Origin: JAPOUP01 sp965199865
GTDB lineage: Bacteria > Pseudomonadota > Alphaproteobacteria > Rhodobacterales > Rhodobacteraceae
Reading direction: 5' to 3'
Length of the DNA: 64,000 nt
Assembly (NCBI GenBank): GCA_965199865.1
Contig: CBDATU010000004.1
Coordinates: 70,532-134,531, forward strand
The translations under genes were made by a program, and so were the position numbers. The stretch's first letter is position 1. The number at the start of each line of letters is the position of its first letter. The notes under the pieces were generated by a model. That model did no database searches. It saw only the letters and a list, made by a program, of their open reading frames with translations, and had not been told where the DNA came from. Positions 9,174 through 18,477 of the stretch are shown one piece after another.

Positions 9174-9340
9174 CTGACGGAATCCTGTCCTGGAATGATA
9201 CGCAAGGAGGTACCCTACTGTGCAGTCGTGCCAATGACACGTGCAATTTCGCTTTCATTCCCGACCCAACTGCCCTATAGGCGGCGCTTCACCAGGGCAT
9301 ACACCCTTGGAGGATGCCCGTCAGATAAGGAGAATGACCA

Positions 9341-10012
9341 ATGGCTGCCGAGATTCCGAATCTTGTAGCTACGGCAAGGATGGGGACAGGCAAGGGGGCC
9401 GCCCGTCAGGCACGCCGTGATAACAAGGTACCAGGGATTGTTTATGGAGGTGGCATCGACCCGCTGCCGATCAACATCCCCATCAACGAACTGACCAAAA
9501 GCCTAAAGCGTGGGCGATTTCTGTCAACGCTATTCAATCTAAAGGTCGAAGGTCAGAACGATGTACGCGTAATTTGCCGCGGTGTTCAGCGCGACACCGT
9601 CAAGGGCATGCCCATACATTTTGATCTGATGCGCCTTCGCAGGACAACTCGGGTCAAACTGTTCATTCCGGTTACATTCGCCGGAGAGGACGCCTCGCCC
9701 GGCATGAAGCGTGGTGGCGTTCTGACGGCGGTACGCCCGGAGATCGAGCTTTGGGTGGTCGCCGGAGATATTCCGCAAAGCGTTACAGTCGATGTTTCAG
9801 AACTTGACATCGGCGATGTGGTCACGGTCAGACAGGTAAAACTTCCAGATGGCACCCGACCCACCGTTGAGCGTGACTTCGTGATCGCGAATGTCTCCGC
9901 TCCTTCCGGCCTGCGTTCAGACGAGGAAAGCGAGACCGAAGAAGGAGTGGCGGCCGACGAGGTTCCGACCACTACCGCGGCGAGGCCGATAGAGCAGGCC
10001 GACGAAGTGTAG
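9341..10012 (+). CDS. rplY: 50S ribosomal protein L25/general stress protein Ctc
   Basis: L25 binds 5S rRNA in the large ribosomal subunit. The protein is the long, two-domain Ctc/TL5 form (223 residues): an N-terminal 5S-binding beta barrel (start AEIPNLVATARMGTGKGAARQAR, with the KVPGIVYG motif) and a C-terminal TL5-like domain (LFIPVTFAGED to DFVIANVSAP), ending in an acidic tail. GGAGAATGACC just upstream provides a ribosome binding site. pth follows after about 130 bp, as in many alphaproteobacteria, with a hairpin in between. Confidence 0.95.
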   Translation: MAAEIPNLVATARMGTGKGAARQARRDNKVPGIVYGGGIDPLPINIPINELTKSLKRGRFLSTLFNLKVEGQNDVRVICRGVQRDTVKGMPIHFDLMRLRRTTRVKLFIPVTFAGEDASPGMKRGGVLTAVRPEIELWVVAGDIPQSVTVDVSELDIGDVVTVRQVKLPDGTRPTVERDFVIANVSAPSGLRSDEESETEEGVAADEVPTTTAARPIEQADEV

Positions 10013-10022
10013 AAACGAATGG

Positions 10023-10043
10023 TGGGATCGCCTATCGATCCCA
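10023..10043 (+). terminator. Hairpin between rplY and pth
   Basis: TGGGATCG (10023-10030) and CGATCCCA (10036-10043) form a perfect 8-bp stem with a 5-nt loop just after the rplY stop. No U-run follows, so it may be a processing or attenuation structure rather than a full terminator. Confidence 0.4.
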
Positions 10044-10144
10044 TCGCTTCTGGAGGCGCCAACGATCGCGAGCGGCCATTCCCGCGCTGATTGGCCGCTC
10101 TACGGGATCCTGACAGAATCGCAGCGGAATCTGGAGCGTGCCCA

Positions 10145-10834
10145 ATGCTGCTATTTGTTGGCCTTGGCAATCCGGGCAGGAAATACGCCCGTCATCGCCA
10201 CAACATCGGGTTCATGGCACTTGACCGAATCGCCACCGATCACGGTTTCGGACCCTGGCGCGGGAGATTCCAGGGCCGGATCGCCGAAGGACGGCTGGAA
10301 ACCGAAAAGATCCTACTCCTGAAACCCGAAACCTACATGAACAGATCCGGCCAGTCAGTAGCGGCTGCCGCGCGATTCTTCCGACTCGAGCCTTCTGACA
10401 TTACCGTCTTTCACGATGAGATCGACCTCGCTCCGGGAAAATGCCGATACAAGGAAGGTGGTGGCCATGCAGGTCATAACGGACTCAGATCGCTGCATTC
10501 GCATGTCGGTGGCGATTACCGCCGCGTAAGGCTCGGTGTCGGTCACCCAGGCCACAAGGATCGCGTATCGGCTTATGTCCTGCATGATTTCGCGAAAGCG
10601 GACGTAAACTGGCTTGAGCCACTTCTGCAGGGCGTGTCGGAAGGGGTGCCTGCCCTTGCCGCCGGTGAGCCCGGGCGGTTCATGAATGCCGTCGCGCTGC
10701 GCACCTCACCGCCCCGTTCTTCAAAATCCCCTGCGCCTGACAGAAAGAAGGCACCAATGGAAACCGATGCCTCCAACTCTCCAGAACCTGACTCCCGCGG
10801 CGCGCTCCAGAAACTGCTGGATCGCTTCCGGTAA
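10145..10834 (+). CDS. pth: Peptidyl-tRNA hydrolase
   Basis: Pth cleaves peptidyl-tRNA released from stalled ribosomes and is essential. From the ATG at 10145 the protein begins MLLFVGLGNPGRKY and has the catalytic region RHRHNIGFM (the His of the family), the substrate-binding ETYMNRSG, FHDEIDL with the conserved Asp, and GGGHAGHNGL. The length of 229 residues includes a C-terminal tail rich in Pro, Ser and Lys beyond the usual about 190, typical of alphaproteobacteria. An in-frame extension upstream to 10091 is unlikely. It follows rplY and probably shares its transcript. Confidence 0.95.
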   Translation: MLLFVGLGNPGRKYARHRHNIGFMALDRIATDHGFGPWRGRFQGRIAEGRLETEKILLLKPETYMNRSGQSVAAAARFFRLEPSDITVFHDEIDLAPGKCRYKEGGGHAGHNGLRSLHSHVGGDYRRVRLGVGHPGHKDRVSAYVLHDFAKADVNWLEPLLQGVSEGVPALAAGEPGRFMNAVALRTSPPRSSKSPAPDRKKAPMETDASNSPEPDSRGALQKLLDRFR

Positions 10835-10917
10835 TCTCGAACAGAATGTCATCGCCAGAATGTGAGTTTCACGCCCAGTGACTCGACAGGCGTCCCGTTC
10901 GGCAATAGATCAGGGGC

Positions 10918-11301
10918 ATGGCATTACGGTTACATCCTTCGACCAATGTTCTGGGCGACCGACTGCAGCCCTGTTCACATGATCCGCTGACAGGGTTCTT
11001 CCGAAACGCGGCCTGTGATACCTGCGACGAAGATCGCGGCAGCCATACCGTCTGCGCGATCATGACGGCGGAATTCCTCGCTTTCTCAAAATATGTTGGA
11101 AACGATCTAACGACACCAATGTCGGCCCACGGCTTTCCAGGGCTGAAGCCTGGTGATCGGTGGTGCCTCTGTGCGGGCCGTTTCCTTCAGGCTCACGACG
11201 AGGGCTGCGCTCCGCACGTGTATCTGGCGGCCACGCATCTTCGCGCGCTCGAAATCGTGCCACTTGAGGTTCTGCGGCAATACGCCCTGGACCAGCACTG
11301 A
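10918..11301 (+). CDS. DUF2237 family protein
   Basis: The 127-residue protein is a clear DUF2237 member: NVLGDRLQPCSHDPLTGFFR, GSHTVCAIMTAEFLAFS, GNDLTTP, FPGLKPGDRWCLCA and ATHLRALEIVPL appear in the family order. Conserved cysteines (LQPC, DTC, HTVC, WCLC) suggest metal binding or redox activity, but no function is known for the family. The ATG at 10918 is preceded by an AGGGGC. It lies 83 bp after pth on the same strand. Confidence 0.9.
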   Translation: MALRLHPSTNVLGDRLQPCSHDPLTGFFRNAACDTCDEDRGSHTVCAIMTAEFLAFSKYVGNDLTTPMSAHGFPGLKPGDRWCLCAGRFLQAHDEGCAPHVYLAATHLRALEIVPLEVLRQYALDQH

Positions 11302-11873
11302 GCGCACGGCAATCGGTGCATGCGATCCGTCGAAGCGGTGCTGGCGGAAGATCTCGAGAGATCCGCATCAATGCACACACAGGATACGCTGGACCGAAAG
11401 ATCCTCCCTCTTCCAACGACATCCGCACACGTGATCGTCCAGACAGGATCGTGACGGTGGAGTTGACCAGAAGCCGCAGAACCGTGTGGTTACGCCAAAC
11501 ATGCCGCCGGAAGTGTCCAGCCTCCCAGTTCAACATGCGGATCCGATGCGATCACCGCATTCCGGCACATTCAGCGCACCCAACGGATGAACCAACGGGA
11601 TCTTTGTGGTGAGAGTGGAAGCTGTCAAACGCAGCGGGTGCAATCGCGCTTCCCTTTGTGATGCTATCCACTCGAATTCGTCTCACGCCCCATCCGCCGA
11701 TCACGGATGTCCTCGACCCAATCCCGACTACCGAAGCCAAGAACCCGAACTCAACGTATGTTTTCCGCCACCGCCAACCCCGACCCCACTCCTGAGTCAA
11801 GTCAAGCTGGAACGCTAACTTATTCACAATAAGGGGTAATTTTCCTCTACGACAGGAACTGAACCTACAGAGG
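11302..11873. other. Intergenic region; likely right breakpoint of an inversion
   Basis: About 570 bp between the DUF2237 gene and the end of trpB holds only overlapping open frames without recognisable motifs. The DUF2237 and trpB genes point towards each other. The conserved neighbour of trpB (trpA) is missing here and found inverted at 4915, so the region probably contains a rearrangement junction. Confidence 0.5.
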
Positions 11874-13100
11874 TCAGGTCTTGAACTCCATGCCCAGCGC
11901 TTTCGCAACCGTATAGATATCCTTGTCACCGCGGCCGCACATATTCATGCAGATGAGGTGGCTGGCTGGTAGCGAGGGCGCGATTCTGGCCACATGGGCT
12001 AGGGCATGACTCGGCTCAAGCGCCGGGATGATGCCTTCGGTCTCGCAGCAAAGCTGGAACGCGGCCAGCGCTTCCACGTCAGTGACAGCCACATATTCCG
12101 CACGGCCAATTTCGTGAAGCCAGGAATGTTCCGGCCCGATTCCGGGATAATCGAGGCCTGCCGAAATCGAGAAGCCCTCAAGTATCTGCCCATCGTCATC
12201 CTGCAGCAGGTAGGTTCGGTTGCCGTGCAGAACCCCCGGCCTTCCACCGGTCAGGGAGGCACAGTGTTCCATATCACTGTTTACGCCTTTGCCACCCGCC
12301 TCCACCCCGATGATGCGGACATCCCGATCATTCAGGAAAGGAAAAAACAGCCCCATAGCGTTCGACCCACCACCAATGGCAGCGATGACAGTATCTGGCA
12401 GTCGACCTTCCGCCTCAAGCATCTGCTCCTTTGCTTCCTTACCAATGATCGACTGGAAATCACGAACCATGGCGGGATAGGGATGCGGACCCGCAACTGT
12501 ACCGATGCAGTAGAATGTGTCCCGCACATTGGTCACCCAGTCCCGGAGCGCATCGTTCATCGCATCTTTAAGAGTGCCGCGACCGGAGGTCACAGGCACC
12601 ACCTCGGCTCCCAGAAGACGCATCCTGAAGACATTCGGCGCCTGACGCTCCACATCATGTGAACCCATATAGACGACGCATTTCAAACCAAACTTCGCGC
12701 AGACGGTGGCGGTTGCCACCCCATGCTGACCCGCACCTGTCTCTGCGATGATGCGGGTTTTTCCCATTCGGCGGGCCAGGATGATCTGACCAAGGACGTT
12801 GTTGATCTTATGCGCCCCGGTATGATTGAGCTCGTCGCGTTTCATGTAGATCTTCGCGCCGCCGAGTCGTTCGGTCAGCCGCTCCGCGTAATATAGCGGA
12901 GAGGGTCGACCCACATAGTGCTTCCAGAGAAACTCCATTTCCTCCCAGAAGCTCTGGTCGGATTTTGCATGTTCGTACCGCTCTTCAAGATCAAGAATCA
13001 GCGGCATAAGCGTTTCGCTGACAAATCGTCCACCAAACTGGCCGAATCGGCCATGTTCATCGGGACCTGACGTAAAGCTGTTAATCAAGTCATCAGCCAT
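11874..13100 (-). CDS. trpB: Tryptophan synthase beta chain
   Basis: TrpB condenses indole with L-serine using pyridoxal phosphate. From the ATG at 13100 (MADDLINSF) the protein has 408 residues. The PLP lysine is K98 in HTGAHKINN, followed by the glutamate of IAETGAGQHG and the phosphate-binding GGGSNAMG. The C-terminal SGLDYPGIGP-like segment is SAGLDYPGIGPEHSWL. A further in-frame start at 13109 is possible. It lies 227 bp downstream of trpF on the same strand; trpA is not next to it but about 7 kb away on the other strand. The identification is certain. Confidence 0.98.
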   Translation of the reverse strand: MADDLINSFTSGPDEHGRFGQFGGRFVSETLMPLILDLEERYEHAKSDQSFWEEMEFLWKHYVGRPSPLYYAERLTERLGGAKIYMKRDELNHTGAHKINNVLGQIILARRMGKTRIIAETGAGQHGVATATVCAKFGLKCVVYMGSHDVERQAPNVFRMRLLGAEVVPVTSGRGTLKDAMNDALRDWVTNVRDTFYCIGTVAGPHPYPAMVRDFQSIIGKEAKEQMLEAEGRLPDTVIAAIGGGSNAMGLFFPFLNDRDVRIIGVEAGGKGVNSDMEHCASLTGGRPGVLHGNRTYLLQDDDGQILEGFSISAGLDYPGIGPEHSWLHEIGRAEYVAVTDVEALAAFQLCCETEGIIPALEPSHALAHVARIAPSLPASHLICMNMCGRGDKDIYTVAKALGMEFKT

Positions 13101-13327
13101 GGCGCGCACCTCATCGGGGGATCAGTCTGCGTTTAGAATCTATGCCCACCGGGGTAAAGCCACCATTCCGCATCGCCGCATCTTTCCAGGGGCGCTGATA
13201 CCTCCCCCAGGGAACATGGGCCACGTTCCGACAGCTCGCTTCCCAGCGTCCGTCACCCTCTGCACAATTCGGACTACCGCCATTTGGGAACCGCATCATC
13301 CAGTCAGGGGCCCATGGAGACTGGCAC

Positions 13328-13975
13328 TCAGCAGAAATTGCGCACCGAAGAGACGAACGCCTTGATCAACTCGATATCCTTGTCTCCCGGTGCCCGCTCG
13401 ACCCCCGACGACACGTCAACCTGGCGGGCGCCGGTTAGAGACACGGCTTCCGCAACATTCCCAGCCGTAAGTCCTCCAGCCAGCATCCACGGCACCTGCC
13501 ATTGACGATCCATGATCAGACGCCAGTCAAACCGAAAGCCGATACCCCCAGGCAACTCGGCACCTTTCGGTGGCTTTGCATCGACAAGTAGCTGATCCAC
13601 TACCCGTTCATATCCTGCCAGTGAATCCAGATCCCTCTCATCCGCCACGCCCACCGCCTTCATCACGGGCACGCCAAATATATCCCGGATCTCCGCCACC
13701 CGATCCGGGCTCTCATTCCCATGAAGCTGAATCATGTCGACCGTCACACCTTCGCAGATCTCGTTCAGGGTCGAATCCTCCGCATCGACCGTTACGGCCA
13801 CCCGGCGAATTCCCTGGGGAACAGCCGCGGAAAGTTTCGCAGCATGGGTAAAATCGAGATTCCTCGGTGACTTCGGGAAAAAGACGAATCCTACATATGC
13901 AACGCCAGCTTCGGCCGCTGCGGCGACGCCAGCCTCGGATGTCAGTCCACAGACCTTAACCCTCACACCATCCAT
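13328..13975 (-). CDS. trpF: Phosphoribosylanthranilate isomerase
   Basis: TrpF performs the Amadori rearrangement of N-(5'-phosphoribosyl)anthranilate in tryptophan synthesis. The 215-residue barrel starts MDGVRVKVCGLT with the catalytic cysteine in KVCGLT. It continues with GFVFFPKSPR, IQLHGNES, the DWRLI / PWMLAGGLTAGNV segment and ends with the catalytic aspartate in VDVSSGVE and GDKD. I chose the ATG at 13975; a GTG at 13984, directly after the lapA stop, is also possible. Either way trpF is tightly coupled to lapA and likely part of the rpsA-ihfB-lapA-trpF series. Confidence 0.95.
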   Translation of the reverse strand: MDGVRVKVCGLTSEAGVAAAAEAGVAYVGFVFFPKSPRNLDFTHAAKLSAAVPQGIRRVAVTVDAEDSTLNEICEGVTVDMIQLHGNESPDRVAEIRDIFGVPVMKAVGVADERDLDSLAGYERVVDQLLVDAKPPKGAELPGGIGFRFDWRLIMDRQWQVPWMLAGGLTAGNVAEAVSLTGARQVDVSSGVERAPGDKDIELIKAFVSSVRNFC

Positions 13976-13984
13976 CACCGCCAC

Positions 13985-14350
13985 CTAGCGAGACGAGCCA
14001 GCATCTTCCAGCAATGCAAGCACATCGTCGTCCTCTTCCCGTTTGGAGCGCATTCTAGCAAATTCACGGTTCAGACGTTCGTTCTCTCGCCTTTGGCTGG
14101 CCGCTTCCGCCCGGTGCCTGTGTTCGCGCAACCACTCCCAAACGAATCCCAGCAGGACTCCAGCGATAATTCCGGCGAATATCACGATGAACAGCGGCAC
14201 TGTTACCGAGTTCAGTTCAGCGGGAAAACGAACCAGATCCAGGAGCCCGTCAGGCAACAGGCTCAGCGTTACGGGATCACGGTTGGCCAGCGCCACCGTA
14301 ATGAGACACACGGAAATGCATGTCAGGATCGTGTAGCGAACATAGGCCAA
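13985..14350 (-). CDS. lapA: LapA family membrane protein (DUF1049)
   Basis: The 121-residue protein has two membrane segments: YTILTCISVCLITVALANRD with the conserved NRDPV after it, and VPLFIVIFAGIIAGVLLGFVWEW. A basic, coiled-coil-like tail follows (REHRHRAEAASQRRENERLNREF) and an acidic end. This is the layout of LapA, which in Escherichia coli works with LapB in lipopolysaccharide assembly control; no lapB is nearby. In many alphaproteobacteria this gene sits between ihfB and trpF, exactly as here. The stop is immediately before the trpF start region. Confidence 0.85.
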   Translation of the reverse strand: MAYVRYTILTCISVCLITVALANRDPVTLSLLPDGLLDLVRFPAELNSVTVPLFIVIFAGIIAGVLLGFVWEWLREHRHRAEAASQRRENERLNREFARMRSKREEDDDVLALLEDAGSSR

Positions 14351-14362
14351 GACCCGCCCCGG

Positions 14363-14644
14363 TCAGTGATCGTTCAGACGGTTCCGCAGCAGTTTGCCCG
14401 TCTTGAAGAACGGCACGTTTTTTTCGCCCACAGGCACATGTTCGCCGGTTCGTGGATTGCGGCCATCCCGAGCCCCTCTCCTCTTGATCGAAAACGCGCC
14501 GAACCCGCGTAACTCCACTCTACCACCAGCCTCCAGCCTCTTCGTGATCTCCTCAAAGATCGTATTCACGGTCAATTCGGCTTCCCGCAGCGAGAGATAT
14601 GGGTTTTCATCGGCGACCTTCAGGATCAGTTCTGAACGAATCAT
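14363..14644 (-). CDS. ihfB: Integration host factor subunit beta
   Basis: IHF-beta forms a heterodimer with IHF-alpha and bends DNA sharply. The 93-residue protein is full length and typical: MIRSELILKVADENPYLSL, the VELRGFGAFSIKRRGARDGRNPRTG beta arm with the intercalating proline in RNPRTG, and KNVPFFKTGKLLRNRLN. The ATG at 14644 follows CGAGGTTAG. It is downstream of rpsA on the same strand, a conserved pair. Confidence 0.95.
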   Translation of the reverse strand: MIRSELILKVADENPYLSLREAELTVNTIFEEITKRLEAGGRVELRGFGAFSIKRRGARDGRNPRTGEHVPVGEKNVPFFKTGKLLRNRLNDH

Positions 14645-14885
14645 GATCTAACCTCGCTGTCATCATTCACCAACGCATCACAATGCTGCATGCGGCACTA
14701 TGGACCATAAGACCGAGGAATGCACCAAAAAACTTCATCATGGACAATCACTGCGAATCCCAATCGATCGCTGGTCAAATCTCCACGATATGAGGCATCG
14801 AATCCGTGGCATACTGGATGGTGCATCACAATAACTTAGCCCCTGGCATGCTCACCCATGCCGATTCGGCAATCGCGGACCGGCC
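14645..14885. other. rpsA-ihfB intergenic region
   Basis: About 240 bp without a gene separates the rpsA terminator from ihfB. It should hold the ihfB promoter, as the hairpin upstream would stop rpsA transcripts, but I cannot pick out clear -35 and -10 boxes. Confidence 0.4.
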
Positions 14886-14913
14886 GACCGGCCCCAAGGG
14901 TGCGGGGCCGGTC
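14886..14913 (-). terminator. Hairpin after rpsA
   Basis: GACCGGCCCC (14886-14895) and GGGGCCGGTC (14904-14913) form a perfect 10-bp GC stem with an 8-nt loop, just beyond the rpsA stop codon. A longer alternative pairing (GCGGACCGGCC with GGCCGGTCCGC) surrounds it. A long T-run is absent on the minus-strand side. I read it as the rpsA terminator. Confidence 0.6.
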
Positions 14914-14929
14914 CGCGTCTGGCCAAAGG

Positions 14930-16633
14930 CTACGTCCTGGAGTTACCCTTTCCAAGCGCCACACCAAGGATGTCTCCCAGTGAAGCGCCGGAATCCGAGG
15001 AACCGTACTGTTCCACAGCCTCTCTCTCTTCAGCGATCTCACGCGCCTTGATCGACAGGCCCAACCGTCGCGCCTTGGTATCAATACCGGTCACACGTGC
15101 ATCGACCTTGTCGCCGATCTGAAATCTCTCCGGCCTTTGCTCTGAACGATCTCGGGACAGATCGACGCGCCGGATGAAGGACTTTGTGTCCCCGTATTTC
15201 ACCTGAATGCCGCCATCGTCGATCCCGGTCACGGTAACCGTGACCACCGATCCACGCCTTACACCCTCTGTCGCTTCAATGAAGGGATCTCCTATCGCCT
15301 TCACCGAGAGGGAAATGCGTTCCTTATCTATATCCACCTCGGTGACGACCGCCTGCACGACATCTCCCTTCCGGTAGTTCCGGATCGCTTCCTCTCCCCG
15401 CTGGTCCCAGGACAGGTCGGACAGATGGACCATGCCGTCGATGTCGTTGTCCAGGCCAATGAACAGCCCGAACTCGGTGATGTTCTTGACAACACCTTCG
15501 ATTCTGGCCCCTTGAGGATGGGTCTCCGAGAAGACCTCCCACGGATTGCGCATGGTCTGCTTGAGCCCGAGGGACACACGGCGCTTTCCCTGGTCGATTT
15601 CCAGCACCATGACCTGCACTTCCTGGCTCGTGGAAACGATTTTTCCAGGATGCACATTCTTTTTTGTCCAGGACATTTCCGAAACATGGACAAGCCCCTC
15701 TACACCTGGCTCCAGCTCCACGAACGCGCCATAGTCGGTAATGTTGGTAACCAGTCCCCTGTGAATGGACTCCAGAGGGAATTTTTCGGCAACGCTGTCC
15801 CAGGGATCCTCCAGCAGCTGCTTCATGCCCAGGCTGATTCGCTGGGTCTCCCTGTTGATCTTGATGACCTGAACGTTGACGGTCTCACCGATCGAGAGAA
15901 TCTCGCTGGGATGGTTCACGCGGCGCCAGGCCATATCGGTCACATGAAGAAGGCCGTCAACGCCACCTAGGTCGACGAAGGCTCCGTATTCGGTAATGTT
16001 CTTGACCACCCCTTCCACGGTCTGGCCGTCGGAAAGACTGTTGATGACTTCGGCGCGCTGCTCAGCACGCGACTCCTCAAGGATTGCGCGACGGCTAACG
16101 ACGATATTGCCGCGGCGGCGGTCCATCTTCAGGATCTGGAATGGCTGCTTCAGCCCCATCAGTGGCCCGGCATCGCGCACAGGCCGTACATCCACCTGGG
16201 ATCCTGGCAGAAATGCCACTGCACCACCGAGATCTACGGTGAAACCTCCCTTGACGCGGCCAAAAATCGCACCCTCAACCCGATTGTCGCCAGCATAGGC
16301 GCTTTCGATCCTGTTCCAGGCTTCCTCACGACGCGCCTTTTCGCGGGAGACCGACGCCTCACCACGTACATTCTCGACCCGTTCGAGAAAGACCTCAACC
16401 TCATCGCCAACGCTGATATCGGGTGATTCACCAGGAGTCGCGAATTCCTTAAGTTCAACCCGGCCCTCCATCTTGTATCCTACGTCGATGATGGCCTGTC
16501 CCGCTTCGATCGCGATGACTTTTCCCTTGACGACACTGCCCTCCCGAGGGGTGTCAACTTTGAAGCTTTCATCCAGGAGGGCTTCGAACTCCTCCATCAA
16601 TGCGTTTGCCAAGTGTTCCAGTTCCTCTTTCAC
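14930..16633 (-). CDS. rpsA: 30S ribosomal protein S1
   Basis: S1 binds mRNA upstream of start codons and helps ribosomes unfold it. The 567-residue protein shows six repeated S1 domains: repeats beginning GSVVKGKVIAIE, EGAIFGRVKGG, VEGVVKNITEYGAFVDLGGVDGLLH, HRGLVTNITDYGAFVELEPGVEGLVH, IEGVVKNITEFGLFIGLDNDIDGMVH and RRGSVVTVTVTGI. The acidic N-terminus (MKEELEHLANALMEEFEALLDESF) is usual for alphaproteobacteria. It normally follows cmk directly; here an aldo/keto reductase gene has come between them. Confidence 0.97.
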   Translation of the reverse strand: MKEELEHLANALMEEFEALLDESFKVDTPREGSVVKGKVIAIEAGQAIIDVGYKMEGRVELKEFATPGESPDISVGDEVEVFLERVENVRGEASVSREKARREEAWNRIESAYAGDNRVEGAIFGRVKGGFTVDLGGAVAFLPGSQVDVRPVRDAGPLMGLKQPFQILKMDRRRGNIVVSRRAILEESRAEQRAEVINSLSDGQTVEGVVKNITEYGAFVDLGGVDGLLHVTDMAWRRVNHPSEILSIGETVNVQVIKINRETQRISLGMKQLLEDPWDSVAEKFPLESIHRGLVTNITDYGAFVELEPGVEGLVHVSEMSWTKKNVHPGKIVSTSQEVQVMVLEIDQGKRRVSLGLKQTMRNPWEVFSETHPQGARIEGVVKNITEFGLFIGLDNDIDGMVHLSDLSWDQRGEEAIRNYRKGDVVQAVVTEVDIDKERISLSVKAIGDPFIEATEGVRRGSVVTVTVTGIDDGGIQVKYGDTKSFIRRVDLSRDRSEQRPERFQIGDKVDARVTGIDTKARRLGLSIKAREIAEEREAVEQYGSSDSGASLGDILGVALGKGNSRT

Positions 16634-16834
16634 ATTTCTGGCCGAGCGGTTGCCTCCGCCGGTCTTTCACGATTCTCGATCAACCAGGAAACCGCAAAAC
16701 CAAATAGGGCCGGTTCTCCCGACCCTGCCAGTTTTAAGTGCCTGCAGCGGTTTTTTCCCTTGCTGACAGGCGGGACATAGATGCGATTCGCCCATAATGC
16801 AATAGCATGCCTGGACGCAGATGGATCGGGGAGT

Positions 16835-17833
16835 TCAGCAATACTGTTCAGGTCCAACCCGTTGCGCCGCGGAATAGCGGTCTCCGTGACACCATCCTAC
16901 CGGCAGCACGGAATCGATTCTGGCGAGTTCGTCCGCGCCGAGAATCAGCCTCGTGGCATCAAGGAATTAGGTGAAATGCCGTACGGAACGCGTACCTGGA
17001 ATTGCGATGACATGCTCACCCTGCGCCAGCACCCAGGCGATTGCGAGACCCGCCGCCGAAACGCCCATCTCGGCTGCAAGCGTCCGGAACGCAGCGGTGG
17101 CCCGGATGTTCGCAGAAAAATTCGGTTCCATGAACCTTGGGTTGGAATTCAGGAATCCGATTTCGCCAATCGCTTCCCGGGACAGTGGCGCATCGGTCAG
17201 CAGAGACCTTCCAACAGGTGAAAAGGCCACAAGCGCCACACCAAGCCTGGCACAGGTCTGAACCAGACCCAGTTCAGGCAGGCGGGTCTGCAGGGAATAT
17301 TCCGACTGAACGGCGGTGACGGGGTGTACGGCATGGGCGCGGCACAGGCTGGTGGGCGCGATCTCCGAAAAGCCTATCCCGAGGGTCTTTCCCTTTTTCA
17401 CAAGCCCGGCAAGCGATCCCGTCACATCCTCAATCGGAATCTCCGGGTCACGTCGATGCACATAGAACAGGTCGATCGCCTCAAGGCCCATCCGAACCAG
17501 GCTCCTGTCCAACTCCGCCTCGAGATGGGCGGCCGTATTGTTGAACCTGCGTTCCCCGTCGGGTCCGCGTGAGATCGCCGCCTTGGTCGCGATACTGAAC
17601 TGGTCGCGTGCATCCGGATGTGCCCTGAAGTAACTTCCGATCGCGTTTTCCGACCGGCCCATTCCATAGACGTTTGCGGTGTCGATATGGTTAACTCCCG
17701 CCTCCAGGGCCGCATCAAGAATTGCATGGCTGTTCGCTTCCGTCGTCGGCCCGTAGAAATCGGCAAAACTCATTGCACCGATACCGATAGGATGAACCAT
17801 CGGGCCTCCCTGCCCTAACGCTCGTAGTTTCAT
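16835..17833 (-). pseudogene. Aldo/keto reductase interrupted by an in-frame TAA
   Basis: From the ATG at 17833 (MKLRALGQGG) the frame encodes a standard aldo/keto reductase: GIGAMSFADFYG, HIDTANVYGMGRSEN (catalytic Asp and Tyr), the KAAISRG lysine strand, FYVHRRDPEIPIEDV and IPGTRSV for NADPH binding. It meets TAA at 16967-16969 after RHFT. The same frame then continues with LDATRLILGADELARID and ends at TGA (16835-16837), giving the missing C-terminal helix region, so a single codon change separates this from a full gene of about 332 residues. The 288-residue product lacks the end of the cofactor pocket and is probably inactive. It sits between cmk and rpsA, which are adjacent in relatives. 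Confidence 0.8.
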
Positions 17834-18477
17834 TGCAGCCCCACATGTAACAGATTCCAGTTGCGGGAGACTTAGGGGATTCGGTCCTGTCCGCAACCGG
17901 ATTTAATCCCGCAGGTGGATGTTCCGCCCTTTGCGCCGATGCGTTTCACCGCCAAGCGACACCCGACCCTTCTGGGCGCGTGAACTGTAGCTCCTCTGCC
18001 GACGGACGCCAAAGCAATGAGTCTGAGGCATTTCACAATCTCCCGGCTCCAGGCGGGCCAAGTCCATGCCGCAGGTTTCAGGAATGGTGACGATCCGAAT
18101 CAAGCGTCGCATCCGCAGTATTCGATTGCATTGGCCGCCGACGCGAAACACCAGGGGCCGTGAGATACGCCGACGGAGCTGCCTCCGGTTCGAGGGCGGA
18201 ATCGACCGCCTGTCTCGGATGAACATTGGTATCCCAAGCATATGCAATGGGCTCATCTACGGAAAGTTCGGAGCCCTGCTGGGAGTTGGGCAGCGTAACC
18301 ATTGTTGCCAATGGCCCCGATCATCGTCTCACAGGACCGCTGGCACCACCGTGGGAATCCTGAAGTCTCCCAACAGGTGGTACCTGGCATGTCGACCCTC
18401 AGAACATTGGAGACCAGTGTACCGCCCCAAAATCCACGGCTCGAAAATCGAACGGTTCGGCTTGGGCGTATCGCAGT
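17834..18477. other. Gap between the aldo/keto reductase and cmk
   Basis: About 640 bp without a recognised gene. A minus-strand frame at 17903-18256 has a very basic end but no family resemblance and no good ribosome binding site; a longer plus-strand frame overlaps the reverse of cmk and is rejected. The region should contain sequences controlling rpsA or the reductase, but I see no clear promoter. Confidence 0.4.

Noticed and set aside
11552..11929. A 125-codon minus-strand frame at the trpB end
   Set aside because: It overlaps the trpB C-terminus in another frame, with no recognisable motif.
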